From positions 1 through 64,000 of the forward strand of contig NZ_JANCLU010000023.1 in NCBI RefSeq assembly GCF_024294805.1: DNA of 64,000 nt. The letters run 5' to 3'. Position 1 is the first letter of the stretch. The number at the start of each line of letters is the position of its first letter. Of this stretch, positions 53,539 to 62,132 are shown piece after piece. The position numbers and the translations under genes were made by a program. The notes beneath the pieces were generated by a model. That model was not told the origin of the DNA. It ran no database searches and worked only from the letters and a program-made list of their open reading frames with translations. The stretch is from Alsobacter ponti. Lineage in GTDB: Bacteria; Pseudomonadota; Alphaproteobacteria; Rhizobiales; Beijerinckiaceae.

Positions 53539-54600
53539 TCAGTCGGCGAGGACGACCCAGTCGGACGAGGACAGGTGCAGGGTCACGGCGTCGCCGATGC
53601 GCGGCGGCGGGCTGGCGGGCGAATTGAAGGTGTCGAGCGTAATTGTGGCGCCGCCGATGTCCGCGCGCACCCGGATCACCGAGCCGAGGAAGGCCACCTC
53701 GACGATCCTGGCCTCGATCGCCACGTCCTGGCCCGGGCGCGGGGCGAGCGTCACGGCTTCGGGGCGAAGCGCCAGCGAAACCTGCTCGCCGGCTCGCCGC
53801 GCGCCGAGCGGACTCGCGACCGCGACGTCCCGCGCGCCGACGCGCACCGTTCCCGCTGACGGGTCTGCGATGATTCCCTCGATCCGGTTCAGCGTGCCGA
53901 CGAAGGAGGCCACGAAGCTCGTCGCCGGCGTGTTGTAGATCTCGAAGGGCGTGCCGATCTGGTCGACCCTGCCTTCGTGCATCACCACGATCCTGTCCGA
54001 CATGGACAGGGCTTCCTCCTGGTCGTGGGTGACGTAGATGGTGGTGATGCCGAGCGCCTTCTGGATGGCGCGGATTTCCTCGCGCAGCGAGACCCGGATC
54101 TTGGCGTCGAGCGCCGACAGCGGCTCGTCGAGCAGGAGCACCTGAGGCTGCACGGCCAGCGCGCGGGCCAGCGCCACGCGCTGCTGCTGGCCGCCGGAAA
54201 GCTGGAACGGGTAGCGGTCGGCGAGCTGCGGCAGCTTGATGATGCCCAGCATCTGGGCGACACGCGCATCGATCTCGGCGCGAGGCTTGCCGGCCACCTT
54301 GAGACCGAAGGCGACGTTCTGCGCTACGGTCATGTTGGGAAACAGCGCGTAGGACTGGAACACCATGCCGATGTTGCGCTGGTTGGGCTTGAGCCCCACC
54401 ACGTCACGCCCGGCGATGCGGATCTCGCCCGCCGTCGGCGTCTCGAAGCCGGCCACCATGCGCAGCGTCGTCGTCTTGCCGCAGCCCGACGGGCCGAGGA
54501 ACGAGATGAACTCGCCGCGCTCGACGTCGAGGTTGAAGTCGCGCACCACGCGGACGAGCTCGAAATCCTTGCGGACCCCGCTGAGTTCGAGAAAAGCCAT
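53539..54600 (-). CDS. ABC transporter ATP-binding protein, PotA/FbpC type
   Basis: ATPase of 353 residues for a polyamine-, thiamine- or iron-type importer. It has Walker A GPSGCGKTTT, Q-loop FQSYALFPNM, signature LSGGQQQRVALARAL, Walker B LLLDEPLSALD and H-loop YVTHDQEEAL. A C-terminal TOBE/MOP regulatory domain spans about residues 240-350. It is the last gene of the leftward operon, 4 bp after the second permease gene. Confidence 0.93.
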   Translation of the reverse strand: MAFLELSGVRKDFELVRVVRDFNLDVERGEFISFLGPSGCGKTTTLRMVAGFETPTAGEIRIAGRDVVGLKPNQRNIGMVFQSYALFPNMTVAQNVAFGLKVAGKPRAEIDARVAQMLGIIKLPQLADRYPFQLSGGQQQRVALARALAVQPQVLLLDEPLSALDAKIRVSLREEIRAIQKALGITTIYVTHDQEEALSMSDRIVVMHEGRVDQIGTPFEIYNTPATSFVASFVGTLNRIEGIIADPSAGTVRVGARDVAVASPLGARRAGEQVSLALRPEAVTLAPRPGQDVAIEARIVEVAFLGSVIRVRADIGGATITLDTFNSPASPPPRIGDAVTLHLSSSDWVVLAD

Positions 54601-54604
54601 GTGC

Positions 54605-55390
54605 TCAAACTCTCATGGTGTGCTTCTGGAGACGCGTGACGAGCTGGATCAGCCCCATGCAGATCCAGGTGATCGCGAAGGCGATGACGGCGAGCGCGGC
54701 GGGCTCGTAGGCCCGGTTGGCGCCGACGAGCTGGAGATAGGGACCGAAGGCCGGGCGGTTCAGCAGCGCCGCCATGGTGAACTCGCCGATGACGATGGCG
54801 AAGGTCAGGAACGCGCCGGACAGCACCGCCACCAGCACGTTGGGCAGGATCACCCTCCACATCACGGTGATCCAGCCGGCGCCCAGGCTCTCGGCCGCCT
54901 CTGTCAGCGTGGCCACGTCGATGGTGCGCAGGCCGGTGTCGACGGCGCGGTACATGTAGGGCAGCGCCAGCGTCGTGTAGCCCAGGGTCAGCAGCGCGTC
55001 GGTGCCGAGCGCGCTGCCGGTCAGCGGCAGCCACGAGGACGTGTTGTAGAGGCGGATATAGCCGAACACGATGACGATGGCCGGGATCACCAGCGGCAGC
55101 ATGGTGATGAACTCGATCACCGGCCGCCAGCGCGGCAGCTTCAGGCGCACCCAGTAGGCGGTGGGCACCACCAGCAGCACGCCGACCACGATGGTCATGC
55201 AGGCCATCACCACCGAATAGAGGAAGGTGGCCTGGAAACGCGGGTCGCCGAGCACGGCCCAGTAGGCGTCGAGGCTGTAGACGCCGCGCCGCATCTTCAT
55301 CGAGAAGTCGACAGTGCCGAGCAGCGGCAGGCCGAAATAGAGGATCGCGAGGACGAGGACGATCCAGGACCAGAGGCTGCGGCGCTTCAT
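54605..55390 (-). CDS. ABC transporter permease, PotC-like
   Basis: A 261-residue inner-membrane permease with six helices, the first being SWIVLVLAILYFGLPLLGTV. The EAA loop is LTEAAESLGAGWITVMWRVILPN. It resembles PotC/PhnV-type permeases. Its ATG overlaps the stop of the PotB-like gene by 4 bp. Confidence 0.92.
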   Translation of the reverse strand: MKRRSLWSWIVLVLAILYFGLPLLGTVDFSMKMRRGVYSLDAYWAVLGDPRFQATFLYSVVMACMTIVVGVLLVVPTAYWVRLKLPRWRPVIEFITMLPLVIPAIVIVFGYIRLYNTSSWLPLTGSALGTDALLTLGYTTLALPYMYRAVDTGLRTIDVATLTEAAESLGAGWITVMWRVILPNVLVAVLSGAFLTFAIVIGEFTMAALLNRPAFGPYLQLVGANRAYEPAALAVIAFAITWICMGLIQLVTRLQKHTMRV

Positions 55391-56289
55391 TTGATCCACC
55401 GCTCCGCCCGCGACCGCGTGACGATGTAGATGCCGTTGGCGATGCCCGTGAGCACGATCATGCCCAGCGCCAGCGCGTAGCCGAGATGCGGGTCCTGCAG
55501 CACGTCGCCGCGGATCTGGGCGAACAGGAGGATCGGCACGATCGACAGCGAGCTGCCGGTGAGCGCGAAGGCCGTCGCCACCGCCCCGAAGGCGTTCGCG
55601 AAGAGCAGCGCGAAAGTGCCGAGCAGGGTCGGCCACAGGATGGGGAGCGCCACCATGCGCCAGTATTGCGGCGTCGACGCGCCCAGGATCACCGCCGCCT
55701 CGCGCCATTCGCGCTTCAGCCCGTCGATAGCGGGCGTGACGATCAGCACCATCAGCGGGATCTGGAAGAACAGATAGGTCAGCGTCAGTCCCGAGAAGGA
55801 CAGGATGTTGAACCCCATCGCGTAGATGTTGACGCCGAACCAGTCGCGCAGCAGCACCGTGACAAGGCCGAGCCGGCCGAACGTGGCCAGGAACGCGAAG
55901 GCGAGCGGCACGCCGGCGAAGTTCGAGGCGACGCCCGAGAAGGTCATCACCGGCCCCCGCATCCAGCGCGGCAGGTTGCCGATGCTGACCGCCGCCGCGA
56001 TGAAGAAGCCCGCGACGCAGCCGAGCAGCGCCGAGGCGACGCTGATGCGGATCGAGATCCAGTAGGCCGACAGGATCGACGGCTGGAACAGGTGCAGCAC
56101 GTTGGCGAAGGTGAACGCGCCGTCCTGGTCGCGGAAGGCGCCGATCACGATCTGCAGGGTCGGGACGATCAGGAACAGCAGTGCGAACGCCATGAACGGC
56201 ACGATGCCGAGCCACGCGAACGAGACCCGCGCGGAACGGCGCGCCGGCGCGGCGGCGCCGGCCTCGGCCGGAGTGATGGCTGTGGTCAC
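55387..56289 (-). CDS. ABC transporter permease, PotB-like
   Basis: A 300-residue inner-membrane permease with six helices, the first at about 23-46 (FAWLGIVPFMAFALLFLIV). The EAA loop is WREAAVILGASTPQYWRMVALPI. The N-terminus is an Ala-rich cytoplasmic stretch. It pairs with the PotC-like permease. A strong intercistronic hairpin separates it from the binding-protein gene upstream. Confidence 0.92.
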   Translation of the reverse strand: MTTAITPAEAGAAAPARRSARVSFAWLGIVPFMAFALLFLIVPTLQIVIGAFRDQDGAFTFANVLHLFQPSILSAYWISIRISVASALLGCVAGFFIAAAVSIGNLPRWMRGPVMTFSGVASNFAGVPLAFAFLATFGRLGLVTVLLRDWFGVNIYAMGFNILSFSGLTLTYLFFQIPLMVLIVTPAIDGLKREWREAAVILGASTPQYWRMVALPILWPTLLGTFALLFANAFGAVATAFALTGSSLSIVPILLFAQIRGDVLQDPHLGYALALGMIVLTGIANGIYIVTRSRAERWIK

Positions 56290-56310
56290 GGGCGGCGCGC
56301 CTGCGCGAAC

Positions 56311-56339
56311 GCCCCGCCCCGGTCGCGCCGGGGCGGGGC
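56311..56339 (-). other. Intercistronic stem-loop after a binding-protein gene
   Basis: A perfect 12-bp GC-only stem (GCCCCGCCCCGG and complement) with loop TCGCG lies 8 bp after the binding-protein stop and before the PotB-like start. No T-run follows. It is comparable to the hairpin at 14972-14995 and probably gives higher expression of the binding protein. Confidence 0.6.
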
Positions 56340-56347
56340 GAGGTCCC

Positions 56348-57454
56348 TTACTTCACGTTCGCGCCGACCACCGAGTCCCACTTCGAGGTGATGACGGCCT
56401 TGGCCGCCGCCTGCTCCTCGAGCGTCGGGAAGACCGCCTTCTCGTAGGACGCGGCCGGGGGCAGCTTGTCGAGCAGCTCCTTCGGCACCTTCCCCTTGGC
56501 GACGAGGTCGTTGAAGCGGATCGGGTGGCAGTAGCCCTTCAGCCAGGCGAGCTGGCCTTCGTCGGAGTACAGGTACTCCATCCACAGCTTGGCGGCGTTC
56601 GGATGCGGCGCGTAGGCGCTGATCGCCTGCACGTAGACGCCGGCCACCACGCCGGTCTTCGGCACCACCACCTCGATCGGCGGGTTGCCCTTCAGGGCGT
56701 CACGGCCGGACAGGGCGTTGTAGTCCCACCAGATCACGATCGGGGTCGCGCCCTGGGCGAGCGTGCCGGACTTGCCGATGGTCGGGACGAAATTGCCCTT
56801 CTTGTTCAGGTCGGCGAAGAACTTCAGGCCCGCCTCGCCGGCCGAGGCGCCGTCCTTGCCGCCGGCCGAGATGCCGGCCGCCTGGACGCCGAGGATGGCC
56901 TGGTTGGAGGCGCGCGGGTCGCCGGCCAGGGCGACGGCGTTGGCGAACTCGGGCTTCAGCAGGTCGGGCCAGTCCTGCGGCATCGTCTTCACGATGTCCT
57001 TGTTCACCGCGAAGGACAGCACGCCGTAATAGTCGCCGTACCAGTGGCCCTCGGCGTCCTTGACGTTGGAGGGGATCGAGTCCCACGTCGACACCTTGTA
57101 GGGCTGCGTCAGCTTCTCGGTCTTGGCCTGCGGGCCGAAGGCGAAGCCGACGTCGATGACGTCGGGGGCCTGCGGGCCCTTGTTGTCCTTGTTGGCGCGG
57201 ATCGCCTCGAGTTCGTCGGCCGATCCCGCGTCGGGGTTCAGCTCGTTGACCTTGATGTCGGGGTACTTCTTCTTGAAGCCGGCGATGACCTCGCCGTAGC
57301 CGCACCAGTCGTGCGGCAGGGCGATCGTGCTCAGCATGCCTTCGGCCTTGGCGGCCTTCTCGATGGCGGCGAGATCCTGCGCCGAGCAGAGCGCCGTCGT
57401 GCCGAGCAGCGCGGCGAAGGCGAGTGTGAGCCTGGTTCCGGTGAAAGCTGTCAT
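56348..57454 (-). CDS. ABC transporter substrate-binding protein, PotD/FbpA-like
   Basis: A 368-residue periplasmic protein with a signal peptide (LTLAFAALLGTTALCSAQ). The mature protein starts DLAAIEKAAKAEG and contains PDVIDVGFAFGPQAK, HWYGDYYGVLSFAVNKD and a C-terminal YLYSDEGQLAWLKGYCHPIRF, typical of family-1 polyamine/phosphonate/iron-type binding proteins. Ligand unknown. No polyamine or phosphonate enzymes are adjacent, though the preTA genes lie directly across the divergent spacer. First gene of the leftward operon. Confidence 0.9.
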   Translation of the reverse strand: MTAFTGTRLTLAFAALLGTTALCSAQDLAAIEKAAKAEGMLSTIALPHDWCGYGEVIAGFKKKYPDIKVNELNPDAGSADELEAIRANKDNKGPQAPDVIDVGFAFGPQAKTEKLTQPYKVSTWDSIPSNVKDAEGHWYGDYYGVLSFAVNKDIVKTMPQDWPDLLKPEFANAVALAGDPRASNQAILGVQAAGISAGGKDGASAGEAGLKFFADLNKKGNFVPTIGKSGTLAQGATPIVIWWDYNALSGRDALKGNPPIEVVVPKTGVVAGVYVQAISAYAPHPNAAKLWMEYLYSDEGQLAWLKGYCHPIRFNDLVAKGKVPKELLDKLPPAASYEKAVFPTLEEQAAAKAVITSKWDSVVGANVK

Positions 57455-57626
57455 CGTGTCCTCTCCCGTTTATGCGCCGCCCGAGCCCAGCCGCCGAAGC
57501 CCGCCCGTCGAGGGGCGGCGGACCGGCCGGAAACCGTTCGTCATGCGAACCTAACCTGTATCTGTGCTTCTGGGGAAGCCGTGCCGGGACCCGAATTCGT
57601 CGCGGCCCCGCAAGCCGATAGAAGCA

Positions 57627-57658
57627 CCGCGTGACAGCCGCGTGACAGCCGCGTGACG
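57627..57658. repeat. Three tandem 11-bp repeats
   Basis: CCGCGTGACAG occurs twice and then once more with the last two bases changed, all in register. An 11-bp period is one helical turn, so bound proteins would line up on one DNA face. It lies about 175 bp before the ABC binding-protein start and 205 bp before preT. Confidence 0.8.
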
Positions 57659-57804
57659 CCGGCACCGCCGCCGCGCGGATGCCGAAGCGTAGAGGCGTCG
57701 CGCCGGCGCGCAGCCACCGCTTTGCGACGCTCTCTGATCCGCCGGCGACGGCGAGCCCCGGTAAAGGCGGCGCATGCTTGACAGTCCCCTCGCCTGGCCT
57801 CAAC

Positions 57805-57820
57805 TTGACCAAACGGTCAG
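57805..57820. promoter_or_regulatory. RutR-like operator before preT
   Basis: TTGACC-AAAC-GGTCAG is the reverse complement of the operator at 47079-47094 except for one base at the end. It lies 41 bp before the preT start, a position suited for repression. Confidence 0.8.
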
Positions 57821-57861
57821 GTTCGGACGGACCCATCCGTCCGGCGGCGAGGGAGGGACCC

Positions 57862-59226
57862 ATGAGCGCCAGCCGAAGCACACCCGGGATCGCCGCGGGG
57901 CGTCTCTCGACGGCGGAGTACGCCGCCAATTTCTCCGACGTCCATCCTCCGCTCGACCGGCACGAGGCGCGCGTCGAGTCCGACCGGTGCTATTTCTGCT
58001 TCGACGCGCCGTGCCAGAACGCCTGCCCGACGTCGATCGACATTCCGCTCTTCATTCGCCAGATCGCGACCGGCAACGAGATCGGCGCGGCCGAGACCAT
58101 CCTGTCCGCCAACGTGTTCGGCGGCATGTGCGCCCGGGTCTGCCCCACCGAGACGCTGTGCGAGGAGGCCTGCGTGCGCGAGGCCGCCGAGGGCAAGCCG
58201 GTGAAGATCGGCCTGCTGCAGCGGCGCGCCACCGACGCCCTGCTGGAGGCGGGACGCCAGCCGTTCCGGCGCGCCGCCGAGACCGGCCGGCGCGTTGCCG
58301 TGGTCGGCGGAGGCCCGGCCGGCCTCGCCTGCGCCCACAAGCTCGCGGAGCTGGGCCACGCCGTCACCGTCTTCGAGGCGCGCGACAAGCTCGGCGGCCT
58401 CAACGAGTTCGGCATCGCCTCCTACAAGACCACCGGCGGCTTCGCGCAGCGCGAGGTCGAGTTCGTGCTGTCGATCGGCGGCATCGCGGTGGAGACCGGG
58501 GCGCGGCTCGGCGAGACGATCACGCTCGAGGGGCTGCGTCGCGACTTCGACGCCGTGTTCCTCGGCGTCGGACTGGCGGCCGTCAACCGGCTCGATCTCG
58601 CCGGCGAGGGGACGCTCGCCGGCGTGTACGACGCCGTGGACTGGATCGCCGGGCTGCGCCAGGCCAGGTCGATGGCGAGCGTGCCGGTCGGCCGGCGCGT
58701 CGTGGTAATCGGCGGCGGCATGACGGCGATCGACGCCGCCGTGCAGGCCCGCCGCCTCGGCGCCGAGGAGGTGACGGTCGTCTACCGCCGCGGCGAGGAC
58801 GCCATGAAGGCCTCGCTCTACGAGCGCCAGCTGGCGCAGACCAATGGCGTGCTGATCCGCACCTGGGCGGCGCCGGCGGGCCTGCACGGCGACGGCGGCC
58901 TCGTCACCGGCGTCGCCTTCGAGCGGACCGCCGAGACCGGCGGGCGTCTGGCAGGCACGGGCGAGACCTTCACGCTCGGGGCCGACATGGTGCTCGTCGC
59001 CATCGGCCAGGCGCTGGCGTCGACCAGCCTCGCCGGCGCGCCGGCGCTGAAGCTCGCCGGCGGGCGCATCGTCGTCGACGGCGAGCGCCGCACGAGCATG
59101 CCCGGCGTGTGGGCCGGCGGCGACTGCGTGGCCGGCGGCCAGGATCTCACCGTCACGGCGGTGGAAGACGGCAAGCAGGCGGCGCTGTCGATCGACCGCG
59201 CCCTGCGCGGCGCGATGGTCGCCTGA
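57862..59226 (+). CDS. preT: NAD-dependent dihydropyrimidine dehydrogenase, subunit PreT
   Basis: Electron-input subunit of the bacterial uracil/thymine-reducing enzyme, 454 residues. The N-terminus has iron-sulfur cysteines (CYFCFDAPCQNACP, GGMCARVCPTETLCEEAC), followed by a GltD-like flavoprotein with VVGGGPAGLACAHKL (FAD) and VVIGGGMTAIDAAVQARRLGA (NAD). It oxidises NADH and passes electrons to PreA. GGGAGGGA lies a few bases before the ATG and a RutR-like operator 41 bp before it. preA follows after 18 bp. Confidence 0.94.
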   Translation: MSASRSTPGIAAGRLSTAEYAANFSDVHPPLDRHEARVESDRCYFCFDAPCQNACPTSIDIPLFIRQIATGNEIGAAETILSANVFGGMCARVCPTETLCEEACVREAAEGKPVKIGLLQRRATDALLEAGRQPFRRAAETGRRVAVVGGGPAGLACAHKLAELGHAVTVFEARDKLGGLNEFGIASYKTTGGFAQREVEFVLSIGGIAVETGARLGETITLEGLRRDFDAVFLGVGLAAVNRLDLAGEGTLAGVYDAVDWIAGLRQARSMASVPVGRRVVVIGGGMTAIDAAVQARRLGAEEVTVVYRRGEDAMKASLYERQLAQTNGVLIRTWAAPAGLHGDGGLVTGVAFERTAETGGRLAGTGETFTLGADMVLVAIGQALASTSLAGAPALKLAGGRIVVDGERRTSMPGVWAGGDCVAGGQDLTVTAVEDGKQAALSIDRALRGAMVA

Positions 59227-59244
59227 GCGGAAGGGGAGGGACAC

Positions 59245-60555
59245 ATGGCCGATCTGCGCACGAACTTCCTGGGGATCAAGTCGCCCAACCCGTTCTGGCT
59301 GGCCTCCGCCCCGCCGACCGACCGCGAGGTCAACGTCACCCGCGCCTTCAAGGCGGGCTGGGGCGGCGTGGTGTGGAAGACGCTGGGGGAGGACCCGCCC
59401 ATCGTCAACGTCAACGGCCCGCGCTACGGCGCCATCCACGGGGCCGACCGGCGGCTGCTGGGCTTCAACAACATCGAGCTGATCACCGACCGCCCGCTGG
59501 ACATCAACCTTCAGGAGATCAAGGCGGTGAAGCGGGCCTGGCCCGACCGGGCCGTCGTCGTGTCGCTGATGGTGCCCTGCGAGGAGCGCAGCTGGCAGTC
59601 CATCCTGGCGCGCGTCGAGGAGACCGAGTGCGACGGCGTCGAGCTCAACTTCGGCTGCCCGCACGGCATGTCCGAGCGCGGCATGGGCTCGGCGGTCGGC
59701 CAGGTGCCCGAGTACATCGAGATGGTGGCGCGCTGGTGCAAGCAGCACACGAGGATGCCGGTCATCGTCAAGCTGACGCCCAACATCACCGATATCCGCT
59801 ACCCGGCGCGCGCCGCGCTGAAGGGCGGGGCGGACGCCGTGTCGCTCATCAACACCGTGTCGTCCATCGTGTCGGTCGATCTCGACACGTTCAGCCCCAA
59901 TCCCAGCATCGACGGCAAGGGCAGCCACGGCGGCTATTGCGGCCCGGCGGTGAAGCCCATCGCGCTCAACATGGTGGCAGAGATCGCCCGCGACGCCGAG
60001 ACGCGCGGCATGCCGATCTCCGCCATTGGCGGCATCACCACCTGGCGCGACGCGGCCGAGTTCATCGCCATGAGCGCCGGCACGGTCCAGGTCTGCACGG
60101 CCGCGATGACCTACGGGTTCAAGATCGTTGAGGAGATGATCGCCGGGTTGTCCGGCTGGATGGACTCCAAGGGTTACGCCACGCTGGACGACTTCCGCGG
60201 CCGCGCCGTCCCCAACGTCACCGACTGGCAGTACCTCAACCTCAACTACGTGACGAAGGCGCATATCGACCAGGACCTCTGCATCCAGTGCGGCCGCTGC
60301 CACATCGCCTGCGAGGACACCTCGCACCAGGCGATCACCGCCATGGTCGATGGGCGGCGCATGTTCACGGTGAAGGACGAGGAGTGCGTCGGCTGCAATC
60401 TCTGCGTCGAGGTCTGCCCCGTGGAGAACTGCATCACCATGGTCCCAATGGCGGCGGGGGCGGTAGACCCGCGCACCGGGCGCACGGTCGAGCCCGGCTA
60501 CGCCAACTGGACCACGCACCCCAATAACCCGATGGCGCGCCAGGCGGCGGAGTAG
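59245..60555 (+). CDS. preA: NAD-dependent dihydropyrimidine dehydrogenase, subunit PreA
   Basis: Catalytic subunit that reduces uracil and thymine to their 5,6-dihydro forms, 436 residues. The FMN-binding TIM barrel is like class-1 dihydroorotate dehydrogenase (NFLGIKSPNPFWLASAPPT, ELNFGCPHGMSERGMG with the catalytic Cys, SAIGGITTWRDA). The C-terminal domain binds two 4Fe-4S clusters (CIQCGRCHIAC, CVGCNLCVEVC). With HydA and HyuC, encoded 12 kb to the left, it completes the three-step pathway to beta-alanine or beta-aminoisobutyrate. Confidence 0.95.
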   Translation: MADLRTNFLGIKSPNPFWLASAPPTDREVNVTRAFKAGWGGVVWKTLGEDPPIVNVNGPRYGAIHGADRRLLGFNNIELITDRPLDINLQEIKAVKRAWPDRAVVVSLMVPCEERSWQSILARVEETECDGVELNFGCPHGMSERGMGSAVGQVPEYIEMVARWCKQHTRMPVIVKLTPNITDIRYPARAALKGGADAVSLINTVSSIVSVDLDTFSPNPSIDGKGSHGGYCGPAVKPIALNMVAEIARDAETRGMPISAIGGITTWRDAAEFIAMSAGTVQVCTAAMTYGFKIVEEMIAGLSGWMDSKGYATLDDFRGRAVPNVTDWQYLNLNYVTKAHIDQDLCIQCGRCHIACEDTSHQAITAMVDGRRMFTVKDEECVGCNLCVEVCPVENCITMVPMAAGAVDPRTGRTVEPGYANWTTHPNNPMARQAAE

Positions 60556-60606
60556 GACCGGGACCTCGGATCGGCCATCCGTCGGGATTGATCCGACTCG
60601 CTTTTT

Positions 60607-60637
60607 CGCCGCCGGAGCCTTGCCTTCGGCGGCGTTT
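60607..60637 (+). terminator. Probable terminator of preTA
   Basis: An 8-bp stem CGCCGCCG/CGGCGGCG with a 12-base loop is followed by TTT, 50 bp after the preA stop. The short T-run and wide loop make it moderate. Confidence 0.5.
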
Positions 60638-60781
60638 CTGCTATGAACCGCGCCTTCGAACCGCCCGGCCGGTAAGGGCTGCCGTGGCGGTTCGTTTCGC
60701 TCATGACGAGACGAACGGCCGGTTCGCCGGCCGAAAGAACAACCCGAGGGCGGTCCGCCGCCCGGATCGGAGACGAGCCAA

Positions 60782-60982
60782 ATGCCCAAGATCAAGACGA
60801 AGGCGTCCGCCAAGAAGCGGTTCAAGATCACCGGCACCGGCAAGGTGCTGTACGCCCAGGCCGGCAAGCGGCATGGCATGATCAAGCGGACCAACAAGCA
60901 GATCCGCAATCTTCGCGGCACGAATGTCCTCTTCGAGGGCGACGCTGCCAACGTGAAGAAGTACTTCCTCCCCAACGGCTGA
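60782..60982 (+). CDS. rpmI: 50S ribosomal protein L35
   Basis: A 66-residue basic ribosomal protein with the family N-terminus [20 protein letters not shown] and the C-terminal [11 protein letters not shown]. rplT follows 37 bp downstream. In this genome the operon does not include infC, which lies 13 kb away, as is common in alphaproteobacteria; the usual infC-rpmI-rplT autoregulation must therefore be different. An AGGGC/GGAGACG purine site precedes the ATG. Confidence 0.97.
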   Translation: MPKIKTKASAKKRFKITGTGKVLYAQAGKRHGMIKRTNKQIRNLRGTNVLFEGDAANVKKYFLPNG

Positions 60983-61019
60983 TCGGCCGGGGTTTCAAAT
61001 TTTCTGAGGAGATCAGCCA

Positions 61020-61382
61020 ATGGCACGCGTCAAGCGCGGCGTGACGTCTCACGCGAAGCACAAGAAGGTTTTCAAGGCGGCGAAGGGCTTCTATGGCCGC
61101 CGCAAGAACACGATCCGCACGGCCAAGGCGGCCGTCGATCGCGCGATGCAGTATGCGACGCGCGACCGCAAGAACAAGAAGCGCACCATCCGCGCGCTCT
61201 GGATCCAGCGTCTCAACGCCGCGGTCCGGGAGCACGGCATGGTCTATTCGCGCTTCATCGACGGCCTGAACAAGGCGGGCGTCGAGGTCGACCGCAAGGT
61301 CCTCTCGGACATCGCCATCCACGAGCCGGCCGCCTTCGCGGCGCTGGTCGAGAAGGCCAAGTCGGCCCAGCCGGCCGCCTGA
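61020..61382 (+). CDS. rplT: 50S ribosomal protein L20
   Basis: A 120-residue rRNA-binding assembly protein with the signature [31 protein letters not shown] and [23 protein letters not shown], of standard length. It follows rpmI with TGAGGAGA as ribosome-binding site and ends before a strong terminator. In other bacteria L20 represses its own operon; no leader pseudoknot was identified here. Confidence 0.97.
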   Translation: MARVKRGVTSHAKHKKVFKAAKGFYGRRKNTIRTAKAAVDRAMQYATRDRKNKKRTIRALWIQRLNAAVREHGMVYSRFIDGLNKAGVEVDRKVLSDIAIHEPAAFAALVEKAKSAQPAA

Positions 61383-61405
61383 TCCGGTCCGTCCCGGAGC
61401 TTCGG

Positions 61406-61431
61406 AAAAGCCCGCCGCCGGCGGGCTTTTT
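61406..61431 (+). terminator. Terminator of rpmI-rplT
   Basis: An 11-bp stem AAAAGCCCGCC/GGCGGGCTTTT with a three-base loop is followed by a further T, 23 bp after the rplT stop. Confidence 0.88.
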
Positions 61432-61525
61432 CATGTCCGCCTGGGAGCCTCGCCCTCTTCCCCGCCGCCCTGTCTTCGCCGACAATGGCGCGCCGCAAAG
61501 CGGCGGCCAGTCCCGGCGGAGCCTC

Positions 61526-62026
61526 ATGATCGATGTCGACTTCCCGCGCCTGATGGCGCGCTACAATCGCTGGCAGAACGGCAATCTGTTCGGCGCGGCC
61601 GACGCGCTCTCGGACGCCCAGCGCCGGCAGGACCTCGCCGCCTTCTTCGGCTCCATCCAGGGCACGCTGAGCCATCTCGCCTGGGGCGACAGCAACTGGA
61701 TGAGCCGCTTCACCGACTGGCCGGCCCCCGGCCTCCCCCTGCGCGAGAGCGCGGGCTTCGTGACCGACTGGGAGGAGCTGAAGCGCCTGCGCGCGGCGCT
61801 CGACGACGCCATTCTCGACTGGACCGCGACCCTGACCACCGAACGCCTGGCCGCGCCGCTGCGCTGGTTCTCGGGCGCGGCGGGGCGCGAGATCTCCATG
61901 CCGCTCGACAGGGTGGTCGTCCATTTCTTCAACCACCAGACGCACCACCGCGGCCAGGTCCACGCCATGCTGACGCGCCTCGGCGCGCGGCCGGGCGACA
62001 CCGACCTCTTCCTGTTGCCGGACTGA
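61526..62026 (+). CDS. DinB-family metal-dependent protein
   Basis: A 166-residue four-helix-bundle protein of the DinB/YfiT type. Likely metal ligands are His in LSHLAWGD (about residue 50) and the two in [11 protein letters not shown] (about residues 135-145). Relatives include thiol-dependent transferases using bacillithiol, mycothiol or glutathione, and stress-induced proteins of unknown role. The start ATG lies 94 bp after the rplT terminator, with GGCGGAG upstream. It lies upstream of pheS on the same strand. Confidence 0.8.
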   Translation: MIDVDFPRLMARYNRWQNGNLFGAADALSDAQRRQDLAAFFGSIQGTLSHLAWGDSNWMSRFTDWPAPGLPLRESAGFVTDWEELKRLRAALDDAILDWTATLTTERLAAPLRWFSGAAGREISMPLDRVVVHFFNHQTHHRGQVHAMLTRLGARPGDTDLFLLPD

Positions 62027-62132
62027 TCCGGCCGCCGGCGGGCGGGCTCGCCCTCGACAAGCACCGCCCCGCCATGGCAAAAGCCGCGCGTCCGCGCCGA
62101 GGCACGACCCCGGCCGCCAGAACGGGATCGCC

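Larger units (their letters stand above)
57455..57861. promoter_or_regulatory. Divergent control region of the ABC operon and preTA
   Basis: A 407-bp spacer without a gene. It holds the three 11-bp tandem repeats (57627-57658) and the RutR-like operator (57805-57820), both listed separately. The part near 57540-57575 is AT-richer and is the likely location of the leftward promoter. Confidence 0.5.

Noticed and set aside
60643-60675. A ten-codon leader peptide before rpmI
   Set aside because: It begins with ATG and ends in TAA, but it has no convincing ribosome-binding site, no regulatory amino-acid run and no clear attenuator pairing.
57817-61026. A 1069-codon open frame on the minus strand opposite preT, preA and rpmI
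   Set aside because: It is antisense to three well-recognised genes, its translation is Arg/Ala/Gly/His-rich without domain motifs, and long open antisense frames are expected in DNA of this GC content.
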